A stretch of DNA of 64,000 bases from Trinickia soli (GTDB lineage: Bacteria > Pseudomonadota > Gammaproteobacteria > Burkholderiales > Burkholderiaceae): NCBI RefSeq assembly GCF_002879855.1, contig NZ_PNYB01000003.1, forward strand, positions 124,001-188,000, written 5' to 3'. The notes beneath the pieces were generated by a model that saw nothing but the letters and a program-made list of their open reading frames with translations, ran no database searches and had not been told where the DNA came from. Shown here piece after piece: positions 28,024 through 36,169 of the stretch (within the stretch, counting starts at the first letter, position 1; each line of letters opens with the position of its first letter). A program made the position numbers and the translations under genes.

Positions 28024-28132
28024 CCCGGGGTTGAAGGTTTTGGGAGCGCCGGACTGCTGCCATGTCCGCATCCCCGCCGCGCGCGACACGCGGCTCGTAG
28101 ACCCGGTCGCGCCGGCTTCCATCGTTGTCCCG

Positions 28133-28450
28133 CTACGCTTGCGCGACCTCGAAGCCGTAAGCTTCGAGCATCTCCATGCAACTGCGTTGGACATCGGGCG
28201 GGTTTTCGCAGCGCTCGCCAATCTGAGCCTGGTAGGCCTTGAAGGCCGGCAGTGCGGTCAACGCTTCGGCGTCATCGGCCCGGGCGTTCACGAATACATG
28301 CAGAAACGCGCGGCCATCTCTGAAAAGCGCGTATGAAAGGCCTGCCGGCTTCGCTTCCTCGAGCTCGGCGAACACGGCCCGTGCGAGCACCTCGTTTTCG
28401 TCGGCGTATTCGGGTTTGACGGTGTATCGTACGACGGTGACTCGTTGCAT
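28133..28450 (-). CDS. Small dimeric alpha-beta barrel protein (monooxygenase-like fold)
   Basis: A 105-residue protein beginning MQRVTVVRYTVKPEYADENEV, the opening strand and helix of antibiotic-biosynthesis-monooxygenase-like dimeric barrels. It ends in MEMLEAYGFEVAQA. A near-consensus GAGGAGG precedes the ATG. No cofactor motif is visible, so the fold is a fair guess and the function unknown. It is divergent from the fused sigma factor gene, which may control it. Confidence 0.6.
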   Translation of the reverse strand: MQRVTVVRYTVKPEYADENEVLARAVFAELEEAKPAGLSYALFRDGRAFLHVFVNARADDAEALTALPAFKAYQAQIGERCENPPDVQRSCMEMLEAYGFEVAQA

Positions 28451-28618
28451 CACAACCTCCTCACGGTTCGATCGGCGCTCGATTGCGCCGACAACCGCAT
28501 AGACGTCGCCGCCAAGTGAAAGGATGCTCGCCCGGTTTTTTTTTGCGTCGACGAATCCTTCGCATTTCGACAAACGTCTTGCAACGTATCCCGCAATGGA
28601 TGACGGAGGACGGGCGAA

Positions 28619-29500
28619 TTGGAAGCAGAAGAACTGACAGAATGGCTGGCGCAGATGCGACCGCGCTTGCACCGTTACTGCGCGCGGATCGTGGGGTCCG
28701 CGTTCGACGGTGAAGACGTCGTGCAAGATGCGCTGGTTCGTGCGCTGGAGGCGTGGCCGGTTGCCGGCGAAATCCGACAACCGCAAGCATGGCTGATGCG
28801 CATCGCGCATAACGCGGCGCTGGATGCCTTGCGTCACAGAAAGCGTCGCGGTTGGCTCGAACCCGAAACGGCCGTAGACGATCTGCCTGACGATGCCGCT
28901 GCTGCCGACACTCGCGTGGCCGCGGCGGCGAGCCTCGCGCATTTCATGCATCTATCGACGATCGAGCGCGCCGCCGTGGTGCTCGCCGACGTGTTCGGCT
29001 ACTCGTTAGCAGAAACGAGCGAACTGCTCGGGCTCAGCGTGGCCGCCATCAAATCGGCACTGCATCGCGGGCGCACGCGGCTCAAGGCCGTCGCGCAAAT
29101 GCCCGCCGAGCAGCGGCGCGCGATCAACGAAGTGGACCGGGAGCGCCTCGGCGCCTATGTCGATCACTTCAACGCGCGCGACTTCGACACGCTGCGCCAT
29201 CTGCTATCAGAGGAAGTGCGGCTCGATCTTGTCGGGCGCGCACAGTTCGTGGGGCGCAAAGACGTATCGAAGTACTTCGCGCGATACGAGGCAAACGCGG
29301 CTTGCCGCCTGGCGCTTGGCCATGCGGAGGACCGCGTCGTACTGCTCGCGATCGATGCGTCGACCAGTGCGGACGTCGCGTACGTGATCGTGCTCGATTG
29401 GGAAGGCGATCGGCTCGCGAGGATACGCGACTTCCGGTACGGGACGTATGTGATGGAGGGGCTCGATTGGGTATCGTCCACGCCGCGAGCATCACGATAG
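28619..29500 (+). CDS. ECF sigma factor with C-terminal SnoaL-like domain (SigJ/ECF41-like)
   Basis: A 293-residue extracytoplasmic-function sigma factor. Region 2 (about 8-75, FDGEDVVQDALVRALEAWP and RQPQAWLMRIAHNAALD) binds the -10. Region 4 (about 105-160, YSLAETSELLGLSVAAIKSALHRGRTRLK) binds the -35. A further domain of about 110 residues has an NTF2/SnoaL-like pattern (YVDHFNARDFDTLRHLL). In this type of sigma factor that extension replaces a separate anti-sigma protein and tunes activity. The TTG start at 28619 is supported by GGAGGA 8 bases upstream. Confidence 0.85.
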   Translation: MEAEELTEWLAQMRPRLHRYCARIVGSAFDGEDVVQDALVRALEAWPVAGEIRQPQAWLMRIAHNAALDALRHRKRRGWLEPETAVDDLPDDAAAADTRVAAAASLAHFMHLSTIERAAVVLADVFGYSLAETSELLGLSVAAIKSALHRGRTRLKAVAQMPAEQRRAINEVDRERLGAYVDHFNARDFDTLRHLLSEEVRLDLVGRAQFVGRKDVSKYFARYEANAACRLALGHAEDRVVLLAIDASTSADVAYVIVLDWEGDRLARIRDFRYGTYVMEGLDWVSSTPRASR

Positions 29501-29522
29501 CCCTACGGTCGACGCAACGAAG

Positions 29523-30242
29523 TTAATGAATGAAGCGGCGCAGTTCGACTGTCGCGGGGTGATCGAAGATCGCCTCGGGCGTGCCGCTTTCCCACACTCG
29601 GCCCTCGTGCATGAAGACGACCTTGTCGCTGACCGCGCGCGCAAAACGCATCTCGTGCGTCACCATGATGAGAGTCATATGCTCGCGCGCGAGGCTCTCT
29701 ACCACGCCGAGCACTTCGCCGACGAGTTCCGGGTCGAGCGCCGACGTGATCTCGTCGCACAGCAACACGGACGGGTTCATCGCCAGTGCCCGGGCGATGG
29801 CCACCCGTTGCTGCTGCCCGCCCGAGAGCTGATCGGGATAGGCGCCGAACTTATCGCCGAGACCGACGCGCGCGAGCATCGCCTCCGCAGTCGCGCGCGC
29901 CTCGTGCCGAGACGTTTTCTTGACCACAGTCTGCGCAAGCATGACGTTTTCACCCGCCGTGAGGTGCGGAAAGAGGTTGTACTGCTGGAAGACCATACCC
30001 ACTTTCAGGCGCAGCGCGCGCAGGTCTGCGTGACGTGGGTCGATATGCGCTCCGTCGATTTGAATCGATCCGGCATCGATGCTCTCCAGCCCGTTCAGCG
30101 TGCGCAGAAACGTGCTTTTGCCCGACCCGCTGCGGCCGATGATCGAGACGACCTGCCCGCGCTCGACGGAAAAATCGATCCCTTTTAAAACATGGTTCGC
30201 GCCGAACTGTTTCTCGACGCCTGAAGTTTCAACGAGGGCCAT
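29523..30242 (-). CDS. Polar amino-acid ABC transporter, ATP-binding protein
   Basis: A 239-residue ATPase of the polar amino-acid uptake family (GlnQ/HisP type). The Walker A is GRSGSGKST, the Q-loop is VFQQYNLFPH, the signature is LSGGQQQR, the Walker B is VLLCDEITSALDPE, and the H-loop histidine is in VTHEM. It powers uptake through the two permeases encoded just upstream. It overlaps the upstream permease gene by 14 bases. The ATG at 30242 gives the normal MALVETSGVEKQFG start. Confidence 0.93.
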   Translation of the reverse strand: MALVETSGVEKQFGANHVLKGIDFSVERGQVVSIIGRSGSGKSTFLRTLNGLESIDAGSIQIDGAHIDPRHADLRALRLKVGMVFQQYNLFPHLTAGENVMLAQTVVKKTSRHEARATAEAMLARVGLGDKFGAYPDQLSGGQQQRVAIARALAMNPSVLLCDEITSALDPELVGEVLGVVESLAREHMTLIMVTHEMRFARAVSDKVVFMHEGRVWESGTPEAIFDHPATVELRRFIH

Positions 30243-30879
30243 ACATCGTCCTTTGCAACGTGCGCGCGTAGTGGGTGAGCGGATAGCAGAGCGCGAAATA
30301 GATGAGCGCAACGAGCCCGTAGACCAGGAAAGGCCTGAACGTAGCATTCGAAATTTCAGTGCCGGCTTTCGCGAGTTCAGCGAAGCCGATGATCGAGACG
30401 AGCGCCGTATCCTTGATCGCCTGCACGCCGAAGCCGACGGTCGGCGCCACCGCGATACGCGCTGCTTGTGGCAGGATGACGTGTCGCAGTTGCTCGAAGT
30501 AGTTCATCGCCAGACTGGCCGATGCCTCCCACTGCCCTTTCGGCACCGCTTCCACGCAGCCGCGCCAGATTTCGGCCAGATAGGCGCTGGTAAAAAAGGT
30601 CAAGCCGACCGTAGCGGCCACCCAGGACGACACATCGACGCCGACGAGCGGCAAGCCGAAGAACACGATGAACAACTGCAGCAGCAGCGGCGTACCTTGA
30701 AATACCTCGATGTAGATGCGCACCAATGCCCGCAGCGCACGCGAGCGCGACACGCGCATCACGAGCAGCACGAGCCCGACCGCCCCGCCCGCACAAAACG
30801 AAACGAGCGAGAGCAAGACCGTCCAACGCGCGGCGAGCAGCAACGCTTCGAGCATCTGGCCGAACGTGAATTCGATCAT
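30229..30879 (-). CDS. Polar amino-acid ABC transporter, permease
   Basis: A 216-residue inner-membrane permease of the His/Glu/Gln/Arg type with about five helices. The EAA loop that docks on the ATPase is visible around EASASLAMNYFEQLRHVILPQA, preceded by the GTPLLLQLFIVFFGLP block typical of the family. It overlaps the sister permease by ATGA and the ATPase gene by 14 bases, so all four importer genes form one operon. Confidence 0.92.
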   Translation of the reverse strand: MIEFTFGQMLEALLLAARWTVLLSLVSFCAGGAVGLVLLVMRVSRSRALRALVRIYIEVFQGTPLLLQLFIVFFGLPLVGVDVSSWVAATVGLTFFTSAYLAEIWRGCVEAVPKGQWEASASLAMNYFEQLRHVILPQAARIAVAPTVGFGVQAIKDTALVSIIGFAELAKAGTEISNATFRPFLVYGLVALIYFALCYPLTHYARTLQRTMYGPR

Positions 30880-31553
30880 CGCGCACCTCGCAGGTTGCGG
30901 GCGAACAGCCGGCGGCCCGCCGCGTGAAGCGCCGCGCGCAGCACCATCGCCATCACGAAATACACGAGCGCGATCAGAAAGTACGTCTCGAACGCACGAA
31001 AATTACGCGATTGCACGTAGCTGGCCGCGTAGGTCAGATCCGCTACGGAGATTTGAGAGACCACGGCCGAGCCCAGCATCGTAATGACGATCTGACTGGC
31101 GAGCGCAGGGAACACTTTTGCGAAAGCCTGCGGCAGCAAGACGTGAACGAACGTCTCGCGTGGCGACATGGCGAGCGCCGCTGCCGCCTCATGGTGCCCC
31201 CTCGGTACCGCGCGAATTCCGGCGCGCAGGATCTCGACCGAGTAGGCACCGAGATTGAGCGTCATCGCGGCAATGGCGGCCGAATATTCGCCGATGTGAA
31301 TGCCGAGCGCGGGCAGCCCGAAGAACACGAAGAAGAGTTGCACGAGAAACGGCGTATTTCGAATGCCTTCGACGTAACAGAAGGAGGTGCGGCGCAGCGC
31401 CGCATAGCGGCTTTCGCACGCCGCGGCGCCCAGAACGCCGACGCTCACGCCTAGCAGCGTCGATGCCGCCGTCAGCGCGAGTGTGACGGCCGCGCCGCTG
31501 GCGAACATGCCGGTATAGGCCGACAAGTCGCCGAACTGCAGTTGATAACTCAT
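30876..31553 (-). CDS. Polar amino-acid ABC transporter, permease
   Basis: A 225-residue second permease of the importer. It shows the family block RNTPFLVQLFFVFFGLPALG and the EAA loop HEAAAALAMSPRETFVHVLLPQAF. It pairs with the permease encoded at 30229-30879 to form the channel. It is 71 bases downstream of the binding-protein gene. Confidence 0.92.
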   Translation of the reverse strand: MSYQLQFGDLSAYTGMFASGAAVTLALTAASTLLGVSVGVLGAAACESRYAALRRTSFCYVEGIRNTPFLVQLFFVFFGLPALGIHIGEYSAAIAAMTLNLGAYSVEILRAGIRAVPRGHHEAAAALAMSPRETFVHVLLPQAFAKVFPALASQIVITMLGSAVVSQISVADLTYAASYVQSRNFRAFETYFLIALVYFVMAMVLRAALHAAGRRLFARNLRGAR

Positions 31554-31624
31554 AGCAATACCGTTGAAGCGAACGACGAAGCGGCTCGCCGCATGGCAGC
31601 GAGCGCCGAGCGTGCTCGTTTATG

Positions 31625-32431
31625 TCAGAGGTTGGCAGGCAGCGGCTGACCCAGCCACTTCTTCGACATCGCCTCCAGCTCGCCGTCCTTTTTCGCCGCT
31701 TCGATGGTGGCATTGACCTTCGCAAGCAGGCGCGGCTCGTCTTTAGCGAGCCCGACATAGCACGGCGAATCCTTGATGATAAATTTCATCTCGGGCAACC
31801 GCGGCGGGTGCTTGGCGATGATGGCGGCCGCGACGACATTGCCGGCCGCGATCAACTGCACTTGGCCGGAGAGAAACGCCTGGATGGTGGCGTTGTTATC
31901 GTCGAAGCGGCGAATGGTCGCCTTGGGCGCCATGTTCGTCAGCGCGATTTCCTCGAGCGCCCCGCGCGTCGCACCCACGGTTTTGCCAGCCAGATCGCCG
32001 GGCGTCTTGACGCTGACGTCGGCCGGGCCGAACACGCCTTGGAAGTATGGCGCGTAAGCCGCCGAGAAATCGATGACCTTCGCGCGGTCGGGCGTCTTGC
32101 CCAGAGAGGAGATGATGAGATCGACCTTGTTCGTTTGCAGATACGGAATGCGGTTCGCGCTATTGACCGGGACGAGTTCGACCTTCACCTTCATCGCCTT
32201 CGCCAGCAGCGTGGCCATATCGATGTCGTAGCCTTGCGGTTTCATGTCGGTGCCCACGGAGCCGAACGGCGGGTAGTCAGCCGGCACCGCCACGCGCAGC
32301 GTGCCGCGCTTGGCGATCGCGTCGATCGCATCGGCATGCGCTGCTTGCGCGGACAACAAAACGAATGCAGGGGCGGCGACGAGCGCGGCGAACCAGCGGC
32401 GGCGAGCGGTAAAGTGCGGCTTGTGTTCCAT
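31625..32431 (-). CDS. Polar amino-acid ABC transporter, periplasmic binding protein
   Basis: A 268-residue family-3 solute-binding protein. The signal peptide runs to about residue 33 (ALVAAPAFVLLSAQAAHA). The mature protein shows LRVAVPADYPPFGSV, GYDIDMATLLAKAM and VDLIISSLGKTPDRAKVIDFS, all typical of glutamine/histidine/cystine-type receptors. The substrate cannot be set by eye. It is first in its operon and has a possible sigma-54 promoter upstream, which would fit use of amino acids as nitrogen sources. Confidence 0.9.
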   Translation of the reverse strand: MEHKPHFTARRRWFAALVAAPAFVLLSAQAAHADAIDAIAKRGTLRVAVPADYPPFGSVGTDMKPQGYDIDMATLLAKAMKVKVELVPVNSANRIPYLQTNKVDLIISSLGKTPDRAKVIDFSAAYAPYFQGVFGPADVSVKTPGDLAGKTVGATRGALEEIALTNMAPKATIRRFDDNNATIQAFLSGQVQLIAAGNVVAAAIIAKHPPRLPEMKFIIKDSPCYVGLAKDEPRLLAKVNATIEAAKKDGELEAMSKKWLGQPLPANL

Positions 32432-32504
32432 CTTGATTCCCGGACTAAAGTGATTGGGGCGGCACGCGCCCTGCTGTGGTACGCGTGGGTCCGGGGCCGC
32501 TAAG

Positions 32505-32520
32505 AGCAAAGAGCGGGCCA
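32505..32520 (-). promoter_or_regulatory. Possible sigma-54 promoter of the amino-acid ABC operon
   Basis: On the minus strand TGGCCC-GCTCT-TTGCT keeps the GG and GC at the required 10-base spacing, about 75 bases before the binding-protein start. No convincing NtrC site was found nearby. One or two such matches are expected by chance in a window this size, so this is only a candidate. Confidence 0.4.
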
Positions 32521-32652
32521 AGCGTGGCCAGGCGGCCCTGCCGGCACGGCGAAGCCGACCCGTGGGCGGCGATGGTGCCTTCGCGGGGCTCGCGATGCAT
32601 CGTTTCAGTGCATGACGGCGCCGGCCTTTACGGAAATGTGCCGAGGTAGACG

Positions 32653-32853
32653 GTGAACGATCCTCTTGCGCTGAAATTGCGTATCGAAGGCATGGACTGC
32701 GCCTCCTGCGCGTTGAAAATCGAGAATGCGCTAAAGCGACTGCCGGGCGTGTACGACACGCCCGCGCTTGCCGCCGCATCGGTGGGTATTGCAATGGGCG
32801 GTGGCACCGAAGCGACCAAAGAGCGCCGGCGTGAACCGGATTCGTTCGGTTGA
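32653..32853 (+). pseudogene. Remnant of a heavy-metal P-type ATPase with large internal deletion
   Basis: The first 33 or so codons encode the start of an N-terminal heavy-metal-associated domain with the metal motif GMDCASC, after a good GAGGT site and GTG start. It then jumps in frame to TPALAAASVGIAMGGGTE, the segment that in full-length CadA/ZntA/CopA-type ATPases follows the GDGIND hinge about 500 residues later. After that the reading departs into unrelated residues and stops. Membrane helices, the phosphorylation Asp and the nucleotide domain are gone. The product could be a 66-residue metal-binding peptide but is most likely non-functional. Confidence 0.8.
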
Positions 32854-32887
32854 TCGTAGTTGGGACACTTCCTCTGGCAGGCAAGGC

Positions 32888-33313
32888 TTACGGCGCCAGC
32901 CCTGCGCGACGCAGCGCCTCCTCAGCGGCCTCATGGTCTTGAACCGATGTTCCGCCAGAAATGCCGATGCCACCTACCAGACGCCCTTCGTGGAAGATCG
33001 GCACGCCACCGCCGACCGGCATGAGCCGCGGATGCTTTGCCAGCGGAGCGACGGCAGGCTCGGCCATGTACTGGTTCCATTGGTGCGTGGCCATGCCGAA
33101 CGACGCGGCGGTCCACGCCTTGTCGATGGCGACATCAACGGTCAGGAACGGGGCGGAATCCGAGCGCTCAAACGCCCGCAAGTGGCCGCCGGCATCGGTA
33201 ATCGCGATTGTCGCGTCGAACCCGCGCGCGGCGCACGCTCGGCGTGCTTCTGCCAACAGTGCTTGCGCGGCTTCGAGGCTGATCGTGGCCGTGCTGATGA
33301 TGGGCGATTTCAT
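32888..33313 (-). CDS. GlcG/HbpS family heme-binding-type protein
   Basis: A 141-residue protein of the GlcG/HbpS (formerly DUF336) family. The signature blocks are ISLEAAQALLAEA, ITDAGGHLRAFERSD, KAWTAASFG and the C-terminal PIFHEGRLVGGIGISGG. HbpS binds heme and senses oxidative stress in Streptomyces; GlcG accompanies glycolate oxidase in E. coli. A generic role in redox or cofactor handling is the limit of inference. It lies 24 bases downstream of the alcohol dehydrogenase-like gene and is probably co-transcribed with it. Confidence 0.88.
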   Translation of the reverse strand: MKSPIISTATISLEAAQALLAEARRACAARGFDATIAITDAGGHLRAFERSDSAPFLTVDVAIDKAWTAASFGMATHQWNQYMAEPAVAPLAKHPRLMPVGGGVPIFHEGRLVGGIGISGGTSVQDHEAAEEALRRAGLAP

Positions 33314-33337
33314 CTTGATGCTCCTTCTCGAACGGGT

Positions 33338-34351
33338 TCAGTGGTTGGCAACGACGACCTTGCCGATCGTCTTGCCGGCCTCGACCAGCGCATGCGCTTC
33401 GATGAGACTGGCTGCATTGATGCCGTCAATGCGTCTGGTCACGGTGTGCTTGAGGCGCCCCTGGTCAACCAGCTGCGCCGCGCGGCGCAGCAAGGCGTGC
33501 TGCCGTGCGATGGTGTCGGTGGTGAACATCGCGCGGGTGAACATCAGCTCCCAGTGAATCGAAATAGACTTTCCCTTGAATGGGCCGATGTCCAGTCCCA
33601 CCGGGTCGTCGATCAGTGCAAATTGTCCTTCCGGACGAAGCACGGCCGCGATTTGAGGCACATAGGCGGCGCTATTGTTCAACCCGGCAACGTGGGTAAC
33701 GTGCTCGATACCGAGCGCGGCCAACTGGGGTGCCCAGGGTTGATGGTGATCGAGAACGTGATGTGCGCCATGAGCCAGCGTCCACTCGCGGGTTTCCGGC
33801 CGCGAGGCCGTGCCGATGACGGTCATACCCGTCAGCTCGCGTGCCAGTTGGGTAAGAATCGAGCCGACGCCGCCCGCCGCTCCGATGACGAGCAGCACGT
33901 TGTTGTCGGTCGGGTCGGCTGCCTGAACATGCAGGCGGTCGAACAGCAGTTCCCACGCAGTGATTGTCGTCAGCGGCAACGACGCGGCTTCTGCGAAGTC
34001 GAGTGATGCCGGCATGGGGCCGACGATACGTTCGTCCACGGCGTGCAGTTCGCTGTTGCTGCCGGGCCGCGTGATGTCACCGGCGTACCAGACACGGTCG
34101 CCTGGCTTGAAACGCGAGGCCAACGGACCGGTTGCGCGGACGATTCCCGCCGCGTCCCAACCGGCGATACGCGCCGTCCCTTCCGGGATGTCGCCACCGC
34201 GCCGGATTTTGGTGTCGACGGGGTTAACCGACACCGCTTTCACTTCCACCAGCAGATCGTGGCCACGCAATTCCGGCGTAGGCAGCTCGATATCTCGCAG
34301 TGCCTCCGGGTGGCTGATGGGATGGTTCTGATAGAAACCAATGGCTTTCAT
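33338..34351 (-). CDS. Zinc-type alcohol dehydrogenase-like/quinone reductase family protein
   Basis: A 337-residue medium-chain dehydrogenase/reductase of the quinone oxidoreductase-like branch. The GroES-like N-domain (VNPVDTKIRRG, GWDAAGIV) lacks the catalytic zinc cysteines. The NAD(P)-binding Rossmann motif is LLVIGAAGGVGSILTQLAREL (about 160-182). It likely reduces quinones or enones with NADPH. The start at 34351 is supported by GGAG upstream. It is divergent from a LysR regulator and heads a two-gene operon with the GlcG-like gene. Confidence 0.88.
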   Translation of the reverse strand: MKAIGFYQNHPISHPEALRDIELPTPELRGHDLLVEVKAVSVNPVDTKIRRGGDIPEGTARIAGWDAAGIVRATGPLASRFKPGDRVWYAGDITRPGSNSELHAVDERIVGPMPASLDFAEAASLPLTTITAWELLFDRLHVQAADPTDNNVLLVIGAAGGVGSILTQLARELTGMTVIGTASRPETREWTLAHGAHHVLDHHQPWAPQLAALGIEHVTHVAGLNNSAAYVPQIAAVLRPEGQFALIDDPVGLDIGPFKGKSISIHWELMFTRAMFTTDTIARQHALLRRAAQLVDQGRLKHTVTRRIDGINAASLIEAHALVEAGKTIGKVVVANH

Positions 34352-34442
34352 GGGTTTGCTCTCCAAGAGTGTTTGAGACCATGTTATCTTTCGTCGAAAC
34401 ACGGATAAATACCCGTCGAACTCAAACACTTTCGGCGTTTTG

Positions 34443-35381
34443 ATGAAAATGATTCGACTCGATGACGTCCAGATCTTCGTGCACACGGTGGACTACGGAA
34501 GCTTCTCGGAGGCGGCACGTCAGCTGAATATCGCGCCCGCACATGCGAGTGCGTCAGTGCAGCGGCTCGAACGGGCGCTGGACACGCGTCTGTTCACCCG
34601 TTCGACGCGAAGCATGCAACTGTCGGAGGCTGGCGAGCGTTATCTGCCGCATGCGCGGATCATGATTGGCGCGCTCGTGCAAGGCGAGCAGGCTCTGGCG
34701 AGCGGGCGGGGAGCACTGTCCGGGCCGCTGCGGCTGTCGGCGCCGTCTGACTTTGGGCGAAACCTGCTGTTGCCGTGGCTGGATGAATTTCAGCGCCGGC
34801 ACCCGGGCTTGTCGCTGCACCTCAAAATGAGCGACCGTGCGGCCGATCTCATCCGCCAGCCACTGGATGCTGTCGTGCGCTACGGGGCGCTGCCCGATTC
34901 GTCGCTGCTGGCCATGAAACTGGTCGACAACAACCGCCGGGCGTTGTGCGCCGCGCCGTCATACGTCCAACGACATGGCGCACCGGCCAAAGTTGAGGAC
35001 CTGCGGCGACACAATTGTCTTCGGTACGTCTGGAGCGAGCAGATTCATGAACGCTGGCGCTTTACGCCGCCGGGCGGCGAGCGCATCGTGGCAGTGACAG
35101 GCAATCGCATCAGCGATGACGCCGATGTCGTTCGTCGCTGGGCAATAGCGGGGGAAGGCATCGTCTACAAGTCGCGACTGGATCTCATCGACGATCTGAA
35201 GGCAGGACGACTCGTGGAGCTATTTCCGCCGGAGCATTGCGAGCCTTCGCCGCTGCACTTGATTTGTGCTCACCGCTCGCAATTGACGCCGGCGATCATC
35301 GAGTTGCATGCCTTCCTGAGCGAGCGCTGCTCGGCGTTGCTTGCGAGCCATCCAGCGGGAAGCTCACGTCCTGTGCAATGA
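34443..35381 (+). CDS. LysR family transcriptional regulator (CrgA-like)
   Basis: A 312-residue LysR regulator. The winged helix-turn-helix is at about 4-62 (FSEAARQLNIAPAHASASVQRLERALDTRLFTRSTRSMQLSEAG). The effector domain starts near LSGPLRLSAPSDFGR, the pattern of the CrgA/YafC group. It is divergent from the quinone-reductase-like gene with a 91-base shared region, the usual layout for a LysR regulator and its target. It forms the left border of the accessory island. Confidence 0.9.
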   Translation: MKMIRLDDVQIFVHTVDYGSFSEAARQLNIAPAHASASVQRLERALDTRLFTRSTRSMQLSEAGERYLPHARIMIGALVQGEQALASGRGALSGPLRLSAPSDFGRNLLLPWLDEFQRRHPGLSLHLKMSDRAADLIRQPLDAVVRYGALPDSSLLAMKLVDNNRRALCAAPSYVQRHGAPAKVEDLRRHNCLRYVWSEQIHERWRFTPPGGERIVAVTGNRISDDADVVRRWAIAGEGIVYKSRLDLIDDLKAGRLVELFPPEHCEPSPLHLICAHRSQLTPAIIELHAFLSERCSALLASHPAGSSRPVQ

Positions 35382-35450
35382 AGTTCGCGCCTTCTTGCTC
35401 GTCTCGATGAAGCGACGAACGGACAGGCAGCGAGGACTGCCGGAGAGGAT

Positions 35451-35520
35451 CCACTTTTCACACCAGCGACCGCGACTCCCCTCTCCCCAACCCACCCAAA
35501 ACCCTGTAGAAACGCGCTCT
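35451..35520 (+). repeat. Copy of the tRNA-Gly upstream flank, tRNA missing
   Basis: This 70-base stretch, from CCACTTTTCACACCAGCG to AAAACCCTGTAGAAACGCGC, is a close copy of the sequence just before the intact tRNA-Gly (41760-41831). Most positions agree, including the -10-like TAGAA. Exactly where the tRNA should start, the sequence switches to an IS3-type coding fragment. It marks the left edge of the island. Confidence 0.75.
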
Positions 35521-35521
35521 C

Positions 35522-35645
35522 AATCCCTACGCGCCGGAATTTCGGGCACAGATGGTCGAGTTAGTGAAAGCCGGTCGCTCGCCAGAAGAGCTTGCGCGCG
35601 AGTTCGAGCCAACAGCGCAAACGATCTACAACTGGGTCGCACCGT
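35522..35645 (+). pseudogene. IS3-family OrfA transposase fragment
   Basis: Reading frame starting AATCCCTAC encodes NPYAPEFRAQMVELVKAG, then RSPEELAREF and TIYNWVAP. This is the helix-turn-helix beginning of IS3-family OrfA proteins. It is cut at both sides: the start is fused to the tRNA-flank copy and the end runs into the STM2901 fragment at GGGTCGCACCG. No inverted repeats or OrfB are left. Confidence 0.8.
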
Positions 35646-35748
35646 CCCGATCATCGGGGAAGTCATCCTCGCCTACGACGTGTCGATCATCAGCTACCGC
35701 AGCGCCGTTCATTACAACCAACTCGTGAAGCCCGAGGACCGACTATGA
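35631..35748 (+). pseudogene. Truncated STM2901 family gene, 3' end only
   Basis: The last 38 or so codons (GRTVPIIGEVILAYDVSII to KPEDRL) match the C-terminus of the intact STM2901-type protein encoded at 39512-39943 (GRTLPGVGWVLLANDVAQI to SPEDRVF). The 5' two thirds are replaced by the IS3 fragment. Its stop overlaps the DUF1493 start as ATGA, the same coupling seen in the intact pair. Confidence 0.8.
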
Positions 35749-36104
35749 GCAATTCTCTGCTGCTCGAAGAAGTCGAATCGTTCGTGCGTAAGGAGCGCGG
35801 CTTGTCCCAGAGCAAGGTCGTCACGACGGCCACGACGCTTGAAGACGACCTCGGTATCACAGGCATCGAGGGTGAGATGTTCATGGAAGCCTTCTTTGCC
35901 CGCTTCAAGGTCGACGAAGGCGATTTCGCGTCGGGGCGCTACTTCGTGGACGAGGGGTCCGGCCTTCTTCTCATGCTCGTCACAGCCCTGTCGCGAAAGC
36001 GGCGAAAGGCGCTCGATCGCATTCCTATCACGGTCGGCATGCTCGTCACAGCTGCCAGCCTTGGTAAATGGGATTCCGCCAAGGTCGAGAACAGTCGTTG
36101 GTGA
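35745..36104 (+). CDS. DUF1493 family protein (acyl-carrier-like fold), copy 1
   Basis: A 119-residue DUF1493 protein. It shows LLEEVESFVRKERGLS at the start, LEDDLGITGIEGEMFMEAFF in the middle and ITVGMLVTAASLGKWD at the end. The middle block resembles the acyl carrier protein helix II region (DLGxDSL) but has Gly where the phosphopantetheine serine would be, so it should not carry the prosthetic group. GAGGA precedes the ATG. It is a paralogue of the gene at 39943-40290; its STM2901 partner is truncated here. Function unknown. Confidence 0.82.
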   Translation: MSNSLLLEEVESFVRKERGLSQSKVVTTATTLEDDLGITGIEGEMFMEAFFARFKVDEGDFASGRYFVDEGSGLLLMLVTALSRKRRKALDRIPITVGMLVTAASLGKWDSAKVENSRW

Positions 36105-36142
36105 CGAAGGGAGGGATTACCGCTCGATGCATACCTGCAAAA

Positions 36143-36163
36143 AACCTAACGTCAGGTTATAAT
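36143..36163 (+). promoter_or_regulatory. Palindromic operator and -10 box of the DUF4160-DUF2442 pair
   Basis: AACCT-AACGTC-AGGTT (36143-36158) is an inverted repeat directly abutting a perfect TATAAT (36158-36163), seven bases before the DUF4160 start codon. An operator overlapping the -10 with a very short leader is the usual layout for autoregulated toxin-antitoxin pairs. Confidence 0.6.
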
Positions 36164-36169
36164 CCCGGC

